In this document: piece by piece, positions 15,401-23,280 of the stretch
How positions within the stretch are numbered: position 1 is the stretch's first letter
Layout: every line of letters begins with the position of its first letter
Source: Flavobacteriales bacterium
GTDB lineage: Bacteria; Bacteroidota; Bacteroidia; Flavobacteriales; Crocinitomicaceae
DNA length: 23,408 nucleotides
Direction of reading: 5' to 3'
Assembly (NCBI GenBank): GCA_947375085.1
Contig: CANCEQ010000023.1
Coordinates: 1 to 23,408 of the forward strand
Program-made: the position numbers and the translations under genes
Notes under the pieces: model-generated
The model's database searches: none
Seen by the model: only the letters and a program-made list of their open reading frames with translations
Told to the model about the DNA's origin: nothing

Positions 15401-15408
15401 TAGGTTTG
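15401..15408 (+). promoter_or_regulatory. candidate promoter -7 box (TAGGTTTG) for the HNH operon
   Basis: TAGGTTTG matches TAnnTTTG. A TTG at 15377-15379 lies 21 bases upstream, within the range used in Bacteroidota, and the ATG of the HNH gene is 32 bases downstream. The upstream TTG is inside the terminator loop. Confidence 0.45.
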
Positions 15409-15440
15409 TAATATAGTTGACCATAAACATATCCTAAGAA

Positions 15441-16208
15441 ATGGCTGAAAACAACCGTAAAATACCCGAAGGGATAAAAAGAGAAGTAAGAAAAAGATGT
15501 GGCTTTGGATGCGTGATATGCGGTATTCCTATTTTTGAATATGATCATATTGAAGAATGGTCAAAAGTTCAAAAACATGAAGCCAATAATATTACTCTTT
15601 TGTGTGATTTGCATCACAAAGAAAAGACAAATAGATTACTTAGTAAAGACCAAGTCTTAAAGGCTAATTCGAATCCTTATAACATTATAAATAACTTATC
15701 AAACCCTCATAAATTAAATTACGATTCAAAAGAATTTTCAATATATTTTGGAGATATGAGATTTAGAATTGAAAATTTAAATACTAAAAATGACTTTTTA
15801 ATTCCATTATTAGTTGATAACATGAAATTAATATCTTTTGATATTATAGAAGAACAACTTTTCTTGAATATAGCATTAAAAAACGATCTAAACGAATTGC
15901 TTTTAAGAATTGAAAACAATGAATTGATTTATTCTGCTGAGAATTGGGATGTTGAATTTATCGCAAATAGACTGAAAATTAGAAGAGGATTTCGTGAAAT
16001 AATTTTTGATATTGAATTCTTAATTCCGAATTGTATAAAAATTCATAAGGCAGAATTCTTTTATAATAATCGTAAGATAATAGTAGATACAAATGGTATA
16101 AAAATGAATGGGTTTACTTTTAAAGGTCAAGAAGTTGTCAATTTTCGTATTGGTCTTGCAATTGGAGAATTTAATGAGAAAACTTCTTGTGCAATTAGAT
16201 TAAGTTAA
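15441..16208 (+). CDS. HNH endonuclease-like protein with C-terminal beta domain
   Basis: A 255-residue protein. Residues 17-63 are an HNH nuclease fold: RKRCGFGCVICG (zinc CxxC at 24/27), YDHIEEWS with Asp35-His36, then NNITLLCDLHHKEKTN supplying the conserved Asn50, Cys55 and His58/59. Residues 85-255 hold repeated strands (FSIYFGDMRFRIENL, IIEEQLFLNIALKND, FRIGLAIGEF) and no known motif, so they may be a sensor or binding domain. It starts a plus-strand unit with a HEPN-like gene 18 bases on and a serine protease overlapping that. Such small HNH proteins are common in defence islands; whether it cuts DNA here is not shown. The catalytic residues look intact. Confidence 0.83.
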   Translation: MAENNRKIPEGIKREVRKRCGFGCVICGIPIFEYDHIEEWSKVQKHEANNITLLCDLHHKEKTNRLLSKDQVLKANSNPYNIINNLSNPHKLNYDSKEFSIYFGDMRFRIENLNTKNDFLIPLLVDNMKLISFDIIEEQLFLNIALKNDLNELLLRIENNELIYSAENWDVEFIANRLKIRRGFREIIFDIEFLIPNCIKIHKAEFFYNNRKIIVDTNGIKMNGFTFKGQEVVNFRIGLAIGEFNEKTSCAIRLS

Positions 16209-16226
16209 AAATTTAAATTAAAAAAT

Positions 16227-17063
16227 ATGACCACTACTAATAAAATATCAGTTGAAGATTTAATCATATTTGACTTAAAAAGTTCAAATGAAGTAGGTAT
16301 AAGTACAGATGGAAATTTTCCAGTTTATACATCACCACTCATTGGCTTAGTATGTACAATATCAAAATTAAATGGTAAAAATGAATTTACAAAGCAATTA
16401 GTATCATTGTCACTTTCATATTTTAATCATAAAAATTCAGTTATTAATTCTTATGCAAATATCTTTTCAATAAGTCAGAAAATTAAAAATGAGTCAGATC
16501 ATTTTGCTTTAATTCATATTGGATCTGAACTTATTAATTCATTTATTGTGAATATTAAAGCATCTTTTGATATTATCTGTTGTATACTTCAAATACTTGA
16601 AAATAAACAAGCGATTGAAGAACATAAATATACTGATATTAATAAATACACAAATCAACGATTCAATAGCGATTTAAAATTAATTATCAAAAATATAAAG
16701 GATCAATCTTGGTTCAACGAACTTATCGATATCCGAAATAAAATAATACATCGTGGTTATAAAACTGAATTTTTTATTCAGAGAATATTAAATCAAAACA
16801 CATATAACTATTCCGAACATACCCAAATAAGATTAACTCTTCCAAAGCTATTTGAAAATTTAGAACATTCGGGTCTTAATTCATTTGATCTCAGATGCTA
16901 TTATAAAAAAATTGAGATTTCTAAATATATTCAAGAATTTATGAAATTAGAAACTTGTGAATCACAATTAGCTGATAAATTAATTGAATTAGAAATGACA
17001 TTTGGTATTATAACATATTCACCTTCACAATGTGATAATTTTGGAAATTTAACATTAAATTGA
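16227..17063 (+). CDS. HEPN-like protein
   Basis: A 278-residue, mainly helical protein with HEPN character. The Rx4H signature RNKIIH (Arg170-His175) sits in DIRNKIIHRGYK, preceded by long amphipathic helices (about 92-160) as in HEPN folds. HEPN domains with this motif are often metal-independent RNases in toxin, abortive-infection and CRISPR systems; others bind nucleotides without cutting. The N-terminal 60 residues and the C-terminal 90 have no recognised domain. It lies in a tight unit between the HNH and protease genes and shares four bases with the latter. Assignment is by motif and helical context only. Confidence 0.62.
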   Translation: MTTTNKISVEDLIIFDLKSSNEVGISTDGNFPVYTSPLIGLVCTISKLNGKNEFTKQLVSLSLSYFNHKNSVINSYANIFSISQKIKNESDHFALIHIGSELINSFIVNIKASFDIICCILQILENKQAIEEHKYTDINKYTNQRFNSDLKLIIKNIKDQSWFNELIDIRNKIIHRGYKTEFFIQRILNQNTYNYSEHTQIRLTLPKLFENLEHSGLNSFDLRCYYKKIEISKYIQEFMKLETCESQLADKLIELEMTFGIITYSPSQCDNFGNLTLN

Positions 17064-17830
17064 AAAGTAGGAATTATAAATACAAAAATAGAATGGCAAT
17101 CGAATATTTAAGTGTAGTATCTCTATTTATTGAAATGTATTTTGATGGAGGAGAATCCCGAATTGGGATTGGTACAGCTTTTACTGTTAAAAAAAACGAA
17201 AAACATTATTTGATTACAAATTGGCATTGTTTAACTGGTATTGATCCTATTTCAAACAAACCATTAAATGAAAATGGGTTATGTAATCCAGATATATTGA
17301 AAGTATGGTTTTGTGGAGAAAAAATTGGGACATGGATTCCAAAATCAATTAATTTACTTGATGAAAATGGAAACCACAAATGGATAGAACATCCTGAAGG
17401 TAAAAATGTTGATGTTGTGGCATTACCTTTAGATGAACAATATAATGATGTTAAAATTTATCCGATGGACTTAGAATTAGCGCACACACAATTGAAAATT
17501 TATCCCTCTAAAGCAGTAAGTATTATTGGATTTCCAAAAGGAATATCATCATCAGGTAAATTCCCTATTTGGAAAAAAGGTCATATAGCAAGTGATTTTG
17601 ATGTGAATTATAATAATCAACCTGTTTTTTTAATTGATGCTACTACAAAAAGTGGTATGTCAGGTTCACCAGTTGTTTTGAAAGAATCTGGTATATGTGA
17701 GTTTGAAAATGAGGCAATAGCAAATGGTACTTATATTAGATTTTTAGGTGTTTATGCAGGTAGAATAGACAAAGATATTGAAATAGGTAGGGTATGGAAA
17801 GCTTGTGTAATAGACGATATTTTTATGTAA
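17060..17830 (+). CDS. trypsin-like serine protease
   Basis: A 256-residue protease of the chymotrypsin/trypsin fold (S1/S7-like). The triad is visible: His56 in ITNWHCL, Asp118 in NVDVVALPL and Ser201 in KSGMSGSPVV (GxSG). There is no signal peptide or membrane segment, so it should act in the cytoplasm, unlike DegP-type enzymes, and there is no PDZ domain. The frame opens at a TTG at 17060 that overlaps the HEPN stop; the ATG at 17093 (residue 12) gives MAIEYLS and is the alternative start. Cytosolic trypsin-like proteases are known effector or activator parts of several antiphage modules, which fits its place behind HNH and HEPN genes. Target and trigger are unknown. Confidence 0.85.
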   Translation: MKSRNYKYKNRMAIEYLSVVSLFIEMYFDGGESRIGIGTAFTVKKNEKHYLITNWHCLTGIDPISNKPLNENGLCNPDILKVWFCGEKIGTWIPKSINLLDENGNHKWIEHPEGKNVDVVALPLDEQYNDVKIYPMDLELAHTQLKIYPSKAVSIIGFPKGISSSGKFPIWKKGHIASDFDVNYNNQPVFLIDATTKSGMSGSPVVLKESGICEFENEAIANGTYIRFLGVYAGRIDKDIEIGRVWKACVIDDIFM

Positions 17831-17940
17831 AAAATATATTTTTCAAGTACAATTATTGTCAAACTAACTTACTAGACAAATAAAAATAATTTCAATGAAA
17901 TACATAGAGATTTACAAGATTATTCAAATAATAAAATGAG

Positions 17941-18825
17941 ATGAAGAAAAGATATATACTTAATGGTTTTTCTACAAGAGATGATGCTCAGAAAAGGAAT
18001 CGTGAATTTGCTTTAAAACATGGGATTAAACCTGACTCAACAACAAAATTCATGTTTAATATTCATTGTCTCCAGCGTGAAGAATGGGGTTTAGAAATTT
18101 TAGAGGATAATCTGAATTTATTGGATGAGTCAGAAAAAACATCTCAAAGATTGCGTGAAATCCCTAATAATCCATTTATACAACCATTTATTCCTATGGT
18201 TTTTAGATATCTAGAATCTCAATGGGTTGACGCTTTTTTTAAGAATGGAATTCTTAGATTGAGTTCATTTAAAAAGTTTCATCAACATAAAGATGAACAA
18301 AGGGGAGATAAAAAAGAAGGATCAAATATGATAGTTGGATTGGGTAATGAAAATCAAATTTTCGCAATGACAGCAGATGGACTTGACGCTTTTGTTTTAT
18401 CAACTAGTTTATCTTACAACAATAAAATGTATAATGACTTTAGTGTGGATGCATGTTTTGTAATTGAAAAACCTTTAGAATTTATGGATGCGATTATCAA
18501 GGTGCTTCCAGAGTTTAAAGGTTTAAATTTTGGGCCATGTCTTTATCAACCAGAAAAAATAATTACTCGAAGTTTACCTGAATTTGATTTAGATTCACTT
18601 AAAAGTGATGATGATCCTAATTTTAATGATGCTGATAAAATGTTTAATGTTATTAATCAAGCTGGGGGATTAGAAGTTTTGTTTGCAAAGACAAATGAAT
18701 ATTCAAATCAACATGAGTACAGAATGCTTTGGCATACATATTTAGATCCAATGCCAGATTATATTGACCTTGTAGTACCTGAAGCTACTAAGTTTTGCCG
18801 AAAAATAGAAAAAAACAACGATTAA
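17941..18825 (+). CDS. DUF2971-like protein of unknown function
   Basis: A 294-residue soluble protein. The region FRYLESQWVDAFFKNGILRL followed by SSFKKFHQHKDEQRGDKKEG (about 88-128) and the C-terminal NEYSNQHEYRMLW (about 254-266) recall the layout of DUF2971 proteins, which begin with an exit-like strand motif and end in E-x-EwR. The match is by eye and modest. The N-terminal 60 residues (MKKRYILNGFSTRDDAQKRN) look like a separate small domain. It follows the protease gene after 110 bases on the same strand and may be in the same island but probably has its own promoter. DUF2971 genes are often found beside defence genes; function is unknown. Confidence 0.55.
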   Translation: MKKRYILNGFSTRDDAQKRNREFALKHGIKPDSTTKFMFNIHCLQREEWGLEILEDNLNLLDESEKTSQRLREIPNNPFIQPFIPMVFRYLESQWVDAFFKNGILRLSSFKKFHQHKDEQRGDKKEGSNMIVGLGNENQIFAMTADGLDAFVLSTSLSYNNKMYNDFSVDACFVIEKPLEFMDAIIKVLPEFKGLNFGPCLYQPEKIITRSLPEFDLDSLKSDDDPNFNDADKMFNVINQAGGLEVLFAKTNEYSNQHEYRMLWHTYLDPMPDYIDLVVPEATKFCRKIEKNND

Positions 18826-19149
18826 GTGGTTTTTTTGAAAGATGAGTGTAATTCTTACATTTTTACTTGAAACTATTATTTTAGTCCTCTAAATAGATTG
18901 AATATAATACTGAAAAAACAGTTAAGCAAAAGTAGACCTGAGCTTAACAACAATAAATAAGACTAAAAAATAAATTCAAATACTAAAATCCTAATAATTT
19001 TAAGTAAAATCAACCAATTAAAAAAAGCTTTTTCTAAGAAAGTGTAAGAATCATAATAATAGCACTAAAACAAGAAATGATTTTGATTATGTTTGGGTAT
19101 TTTTTCTCTCTTTTTTACAAGTTTTCTACAAGCCATAAGACAATAAAAA
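18826..19149. other. spacer of 324 bases with a small stem-loop
   Basis: No gene is supported. GTTAAGC (18921-18927) and GCTTAAC (18942-18948) form a 7-bp stem with a 14-base loop, and AAAAAGCTTTTT is a perfect palindrome near 19022. The last 60 bases carry a candidate promoter box. The rest is AT-rich sequence without a pattern. Confidence 0.5.
19088..19095 (+). promoter_or_regulatory. candidate -7 box (TATGTTTG)
   Basis: TATGTTTG fits TAnnTTTG and lies 54 bases before the ATG at 19150. No clear TTG is at the -33 position. Confidence 0.3.
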
Positions 19150-19890
19150 ATGGAAATAACAAAAGTTGGCTTATTAAAACAATTTGACTTTCCTGTAAGG
19201 TTTTTATTCGGACGAGATGATAAAACCTTTCTAAGACTTTTTTGGTTTAATTACGACAGATTAAAAGATGAGTTTTATATGGGTTCTTCGTTAAATCCAA
19301 TAATCTCATCAGGAATAGGCGATGTTTGCGACGCAATATTTTTAGAAAACACTTTTCATATAGAAGTTGACAATACCTCTGAGAAAAAAAGGTTTAACTC
19401 TTTGAAGTTTTCTTTTCATTCAAGTGGAATAAGACATTTGAGAATGATTGACCCTTCCAAAAGTATTACAGGAAAAAACTGCTATGAGCAACTGTATCGA
19501 GAAAACTATGGAAAGTTTGAAGACTTGAAATCTCCAGAAATACTTTTCGCTATGGTCTCAAAAAGAATTTCATTATACGCAGATTATAAAAAGAACGTGA
19601 ATAAAGACAAAACAAATGCTGTTTTATTGAATACACCAGCAAATTATCTACAGTACCGTCAAATTTTTGAATTTTATATTTGTAAATCTCCAAAAGAGTC
19701 AGTTCCAAATTTCATAATTCAGAAGGATTCTCCATTTGACGACTTGACATTCAAGCTTAAGGAAAATTTATATTTGTATGTAAAATTCGTAATAAACACC
19801 TCAGACAATCAATTAAATAAAAACTATCCAAACAAAGAAATTTTGTTTTTCACTGACGGTGGTAAGCTAAAAACATTTAGTTTTGAGTAG
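19150..19890 (+). CDS. uncharacterised soluble protein
   Basis: A 246-residue protein I do not recognise. It lacks a signal peptide and membrane helices. Aromatic and basic residues are dense in the first 60 positions (FDFPVRFLFGRDDKTFLRLF, then WFNYDRLKDEFYMGSS), followed by a strand-rich stretch (FHIEVDNTSEKKRFNSLKFS, FHSSGIRHLRM) and a helical centre (FAMVSKRISLYADYKKNV). It ends in a TAG. Codon choice includes more GAC and AAC than its neighbours, a mild sign of separate origin. The gene stands alone between AT-rich spacers. Confidence 0.6.
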   Translation: MEITKVGLLKQFDFPVRFLFGRDDKTFLRLFWFNYDRLKDEFYMGSSLNPIISSGIGDVCDAIFLENTFHIEVDNTSEKKRFNSLKFSFHSSGIRHLRMIDPSKSITGKNCYEQLYRENYGKFEDLKSPEILFAMVSKRISLYADYKKNVNKDKTNAVLLNTPANYLQYRQIFEFYICKSPKESVPNFIIQKDSPFDDLTFKLKENLYLYVKFVINTSDNQLNKNYPNKEILFFTDGGKLKTFSFE

Positions 19891-20013
19891 AACAAAATCC
19901 AGCAATAAAACGTTATTGATCATTTTATATCTATGTTGAGGATAATTAATCGGGTAAATCGAGTTTTAACAATTTAAATTAACTTAATATTAAGTATAAA
20001 ACATTAAAAATCA

Positions 20014-20781
20014 ATGGCAACATTTTTTAACGGAGTAAATTGTGATATTTATATAGGAAAAGGGGCAGGTAAAATGCTTTTAAATGATATTCAAAATGCT
20101 AAAAAATCAATAAAAATTGTATCTCCTTATTTATCACCTCATTTAGTAAAAGAATTGATTGAATTGCGTAAAAAAAATCTTGATATTCAGCTTATAACAT
20201 CAGATAAAATAGAAGATTTTTATGGAGGATATGATAAAAATATATATAAAATTATTCTGCAACATAGAAGAATAGATTTGGAAGCTCAAAAAGTAAGAAA
20301 TAAATGGATTGATATTTCAAAAAAACTTTTGTACTCCTTATAGGGTGGAGTAATAATTGAATTATTGATGATTTATTTTTTTAGAGATTTAAAAATCATT
20401 TTGGGAATAATACCTTTGATAATTATTTATCAGCGATATAAATTATTCATGAAAAGAGTAAAAAATAAGCAAATATATCATTACACTTATTCGAAGCTTT
20501 TTCCTTTCAAAGTTTACATTTCCCCTGAAAAAAGTCATTTTAGTGATACATTTATACATGGAAAAATTTATTTAATTGATGATAAAATTGCTTATTTAGG
20601 ATCCTTAAATTTTACAAATAGTGGTACAAAAGATAATTATGAAACAAGGATCAAAACAACAGATGAATCTGCGGTACTAAAAATTAAAGAAGAAATAAAT
20701 GATTTGTTTTATTATTCAAACTTACCAGAAAGGGATATTCAAAAATGGGGTAAGCAATTATACTCAGAGCCAATAAATTAA
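20014..20781 (+). pseudogene. PLD-like nuclease gene broken by an in-frame TAG
   Basis: One frame runs from ATG 20014 to TAA 20781 with a single TAG at 20341-20343. The first part (109 residues) has the typical start of small PLD-family proteins (NDIQNAKKSIKIVSPYLSPH, then LDIQLITSD). After the TAG the frame continues with two hydrophobic stretches and then the one HKD motif: HGKIYLIDD (HxKx4D) with GSLNFTNSG, and NYETRI. The active-site motif is therefore downstream of the stop. A separate start at ATG 20365 could make a 138-residue fragment with the HKD motif but without the first strand. Single-HKD members normally dimerise to form a phosphodiesterase/nuclease site. A sequencing error or a real nonsense mutation both fit. 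Confidence 0.75.
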
Positions 20782-20891
20782 ACAATCTTATTAAATTAAA
20801 TCGAATCAATTTATCAAATACTTTATTTATAGTATAATTAAATTTTCCTACTAAGCTGATAAAATTTATACTTAATTTATGGGGATTTGAT

Positions 20892-20899
20892 TAGATTTG
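20892..20899 (+). promoter_or_regulatory. candidate -7 box (TAGATTTG)
   Basis: TAGATTTG fits TAnnTTTG and lies 56 bases before the ATG at 20956. A proper -33 TTG is missing, so the support is weak. Confidence 0.3.
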
Positions 20900-20955
20900 T
20901 TTCGCATATTAATAAGTTAGTGGCAACCGTAATGCCCCAGCAACACAAATAGAAA

Positions 20956-22287
20956 ATGAGAGAAAAACTTTATACATCAGCAGGATTTTATTATTCATCT
21001 TATTTTAGAATTAAAGTTGACACTAACGACTCTTTTCTAAATTTTGACGAAACTTTATCAGAACTTGGAGCTGCTATTTTTTTTCACGAATACATCCATT
21101 TCTTACAAGATATTACGACAACTCACGGTCTATTCAACATAGCAAGTGAAGTGGACTTTATTAAACTTTTTAATTCTAAACTACAAATAGAAGGTGTTAA
21201 CTCTATAAATGTTCCGTTTGAAACGTCAATAGAAGACGGAAACACTCATATAAATATGCAGATGAAAAAAATATTTATAGGAGCAGGTGAACACAAGAAT
21301 TTTAACCAAGACTATATTGTAAACAATGAACCATATAATCTAACAATAGATGGAAGGTCTTTGACATTTAAGAGAGAATTTATTCAAGTAGGAAATGAAA
21401 TGGAAGGCGGCTTTAAATATTACTTTGGCTCATATTGCATTTGTGAAGGAATGGCTTATGAAATGGAGCAAATTCTTTATCCCAATGTGATTCTTCCTAA
21501 CCCGACAAAACTTCCTTATTCAGCACCTAGACTAATCGCAGATAAATTATATCCTAACTTCTCTGACAACATTGAGAATTTAATAGCATTATGTGATGCT
21601 TCCTTAATGTATAGCGACCCAGGAATGGTTTTTTGTAAAATTTTACGCCAGATGTATGCGACAAGTTATTATCCTCAAAAGCCCGAAGATATTTATCAAT
21701 ATGTTTATAGTGATATAAAATTTGAATTTCAAAAAATTTCCAACCCTCTTGAGTTGTTTTACTATGCAGGACACATTGCAAACACACAGTTATCCGATTA
21801 TTTTCGTTCTAACATTTATAAAAAAAACAACGTTTGGATAGCAAGAACAATTTCAGCTTCAGAAAATTTAAGAACGCAAATACCATCATTTATGCTTGAT
21901 ATTGTTAGAAGTGGAGACATAAGAAATAGTATGATTTTTCAAGCAGTAAAAAGAAAGTTAGGAACACCAATTATTGTTAACAACAATAATGAAATGTATT
22001 TTGAGAACATATTAAATAGCTTTGGAGTTGAAATTGAGCCACAATACTTTTGGGTATTTAGTGAAATTAGAGACTTAATTACAAAACAATGGACTGAATT
22101 AGAGAGAAATAATCTTTGCGGTCTAAAAGATTATTGCGACAAAGGAAATGAAGAAAATCCCTTCACAGACATTAGGTGTAGGAATGAGCCTTGGAGAAGG
22201 TCAAACGATGAAAACAGAAATCTTTGTAGTTTCGGTGCAACTTGGAAAGCTTGGGCTTTACAAGGTAAATCACTAACGAATGATTAG
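20956..22287 (+). CDS. HExxH metalloprotease-like protein with four-Cys tail
   Basis: A 443-residue soluble protein. HEYIH (44-48) in FFHEYIHFLQD has the HExxH form of zinc metallopeptidases, and CEGMAYEME (163-171) downstream can give the third ligand Glu, as in gluzincins. The long spacing (about 115 residues) and the central helical part (about 190-300) match no family I know. The C-terminal 60 residues hold four cysteines (388, 394, 408, 424) with Trp and Arg, a possible zinc site. There is no signal peptide, so the target would be in the cytoplasm. It is isolated and bounded by GC-richer palindromic spacers on the right. It may be an inactive or specialised peptidase; the zinc motif alone is not proof of activity. 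Confidence 0.65.
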   Translation: MREKLYTSAGFYYSSYFRIKVDTNDSFLNFDETLSELGAAIFFHEYIHFLQDITTTHGLFNIASEVDFIKLFNSKLQIEGVNSINVPFETSIEDGNTHINMQMKKIFIGAGEHKNFNQDYIVNNEPYNLTIDGRSLTFKREFIQVGNEMEGGFKYYFGSYCICEGMAYEMEQILYPNVILPNPTKLPYSAPRLIADKLYPNFSDNIENLIALCDASLMYSDPGMVFCKILRQMYATSYYPQKPEDIYQYVYSDIKFEFQKISNPLELFYYAGHIANTQLSDYFRSNIYKKNNVWIARTISASENLRTQIPSFMLDIVRSGDIRNSMIFQAVKRKLGTPIIVNNNNEMYFENILNSFGVEIEPQYFWVFSEIRDLITKQWTELERNNLCGLKDYCDKGNEENPFTDIRCRNEPWRRSNDENRNLCSFGATWKAWALQGKSLTND

Positions 22288-22335
22288 ACAACAAGGACGA
22301 ACGGCAGTCACTAACAGGCGTTTGGCTCAACTGCT

Positions 22336-22389
22336 CGAAGTCTTCACTTCGTGTCTGGGCGATAACGGGAAGCTTTAAATTTTAGCTTC
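22336..22389. other. two short hairpins in the spacer after the HEYIH gene
   Basis: CGAAGT (22336-22341) and ACTTCG (22346-22351) pair around CTTC. GAAGCT (22369-22374) and AGCTTC (22384-22389) pair around a nine-base AT loop. The 22288-22420 spacer is clearly richer in G and C than its surroundings and has TAAC/GGCG words repeated (CTAACAGGCG, GATAACGGGAAG, TTAACATTCACGGCG). It may be a mobile-cassette boundary; the second hairpin could also terminate transcription weakly. Confidence 0.45.
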
Positions 22390-22454
22390 GATTAACATTC
22401 ACGGCGGACGAAAACCATACTTGAAATTAAATCTTAACATAAAAAACAAATAAA

Positions 22455-22772
22455 ATGATTATTAAAAATGAAGGAACAGTAAACTTTTGGTTCGATATGA
22501 ATAAGAACCCTAATGCTTTTACAGATGGAGCTAATATAAAATGGTGTGAGACTCAAATAAATGGAGAAAACGCATTAATATTAAGTGAGTCTAAAACATT
22601 AACTGTTATTATGAATCCAAATACTGATAGAGAAATAACAGTATTTAAAACAAGTATTGAAGTCCCTAAACAAGAAAAGCATATGGTAACTATAAGTTGG
22701 TCGCCTGAACAAATTTGTCTATACTTTAATGGAGATGTAATACAAATATTCAAACTAAGCGACCTAAACTAA
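22455..22772 (+). CDS. small LamG/concanavalin-like protein
   Basis: A 105-residue, strand-rich protein that looks like a cut-down LamG or concanavalin A-like domain: EGTVNFWFDMN at the start and HMVTISWSPEQICLYFNGD (75-93) near the end correspond to the common GTV.FW and H.V..TW....L.LYvNG motifs. No signal peptide is present, so it is probably cytosolic, which is unusual for this sugar-binding fold. A full LamG domain has about 150-200 residues, so this is either a shortened variant or a partner for another protein. It stands alone between two palindromic spacers. Confidence 0.6.
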   Translation: MIIKNEGTVNFWFDMNKNPNAFTDGANIKWCETQINGENALILSESKTLTVIMNPNTDREITVFKTSIEVPKQEKHMVTISWSPEQICLYFNGDVIQIFKLSDLN

Positions 22773-22967
22773 ATTTAAGCTCGTATTTTGTTAATCAAAT
22801 ATCAATATAAACAGGAGTACATTGTTTGCTTTTTTTTAGTTTTAAAATATGTTGTTTTATTTTAAATTCTCTTTTTTTATTTCTCATAACTATTATACGG
22901 TTGACTTTGACCGAAAGGGTTTAATAAATTGTGTATGTTGTGTGCTCACAGCAGGGCATAACAACTT

Positions 22968-23014
22968 ATAAGCAAGTGGCTTGGCAAGTACGCATCCAAG
23001 TGCTACTCGCCTAT
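22968..23014. repeat. imperfect inverted repeat, attC-like in shape
   Basis: The left arm (22968-22984, ATAAGCAAGTGGCTTGG) and right arm (22996-23014) match in reverse complement with mostly A/G exchanges and two unpaired bases around an 11-base loop. The whole 22930-23030 stretch is GC-richer than its surroundings. Canonical integron R' and R'' core sites are not found. Together with the minus-strand terminator it accounts for the 22773-23087 spacer, whose first 130 bases show nothing. Confidence 0.5.
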
Positions 23015-23028
23015 CCGCAATACGTAAC

Positions 23029-23061
23029 AAAAAAACCGTTCGAAATTCTTATCGAGCGGTT
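23029..23061 (-). terminator. rho-independent terminator of the holin-like unit
   Basis: Read on the minus strand, AACCGCTCGA (23061-23052) pairs with TCGAACGGTT (23043-23034), leaving one G/T wobble, around an 8-base loop. The stem runs straight into seven T residues (A run 23029-23035 on the plus strand). It lies 26 bases after the stop of the minus-strand gene. Confidence 0.85.
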
Positions 23062-23087
23062 AACTATAAATAATCCTATTCAAAAAA

Positions 23088-23270
23088 TCACTTCTTAAGC
23101 TTTTTCACAACCCACTTCAAAAACAAAGTCACCCCAAAACTAACAGTAGCACCAATCATCGCTAGGATAACAGTTTTTAAAATATCTTGCATATCAATTG
23201 TTGCAAGTACGGTTAACACCGTTCCGGATGCTGTTCCTAAAGCTGTACTATGGTCGTGTTGGGGTAACAT
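23088..23270 (-). CDS. small holin-like membrane protein
   Basis: A 60-residue protein with a short polar start (MLPQHDHSTALG), one weakly hydrophobic segment (about 14-26) and a clear membrane helix (about 31-52) followed by the basic tail KWVVKKLKK. The size, helix and charged tail are typical of phage holins and holin-like proteins. It follows a coiled-coil-rich ORF by 10 bases and ends at a strong terminator, so it is the last gene of a minus-strand unit that comes from beyond the window. A phage, tailocin or transfer-module origin is possible, but nothing else of that kind is seen here. Confidence 0.65.
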   Translation of the reverse strand: MLPQHDHSTALGTASGTVLTVLATIDMQDILKTVILAMIGATVSFGVTLFLKWVVKKLKK

Positions 23271-23280
23271 ATTTTATTTT

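Noticed and set aside
2207..20343. Genome-wide TAG recoding
   Set aside because: TAG also ends at least three genes (stops at 15346, 19890 and 22287) where readthrough would add only a few codons, so it works as a normal stop here.
22968..23014. True integron attC site
   Set aside because: The fold is similar but the GTTRRRY and RYYYAAC core boxes are not present and no integrase is seen.
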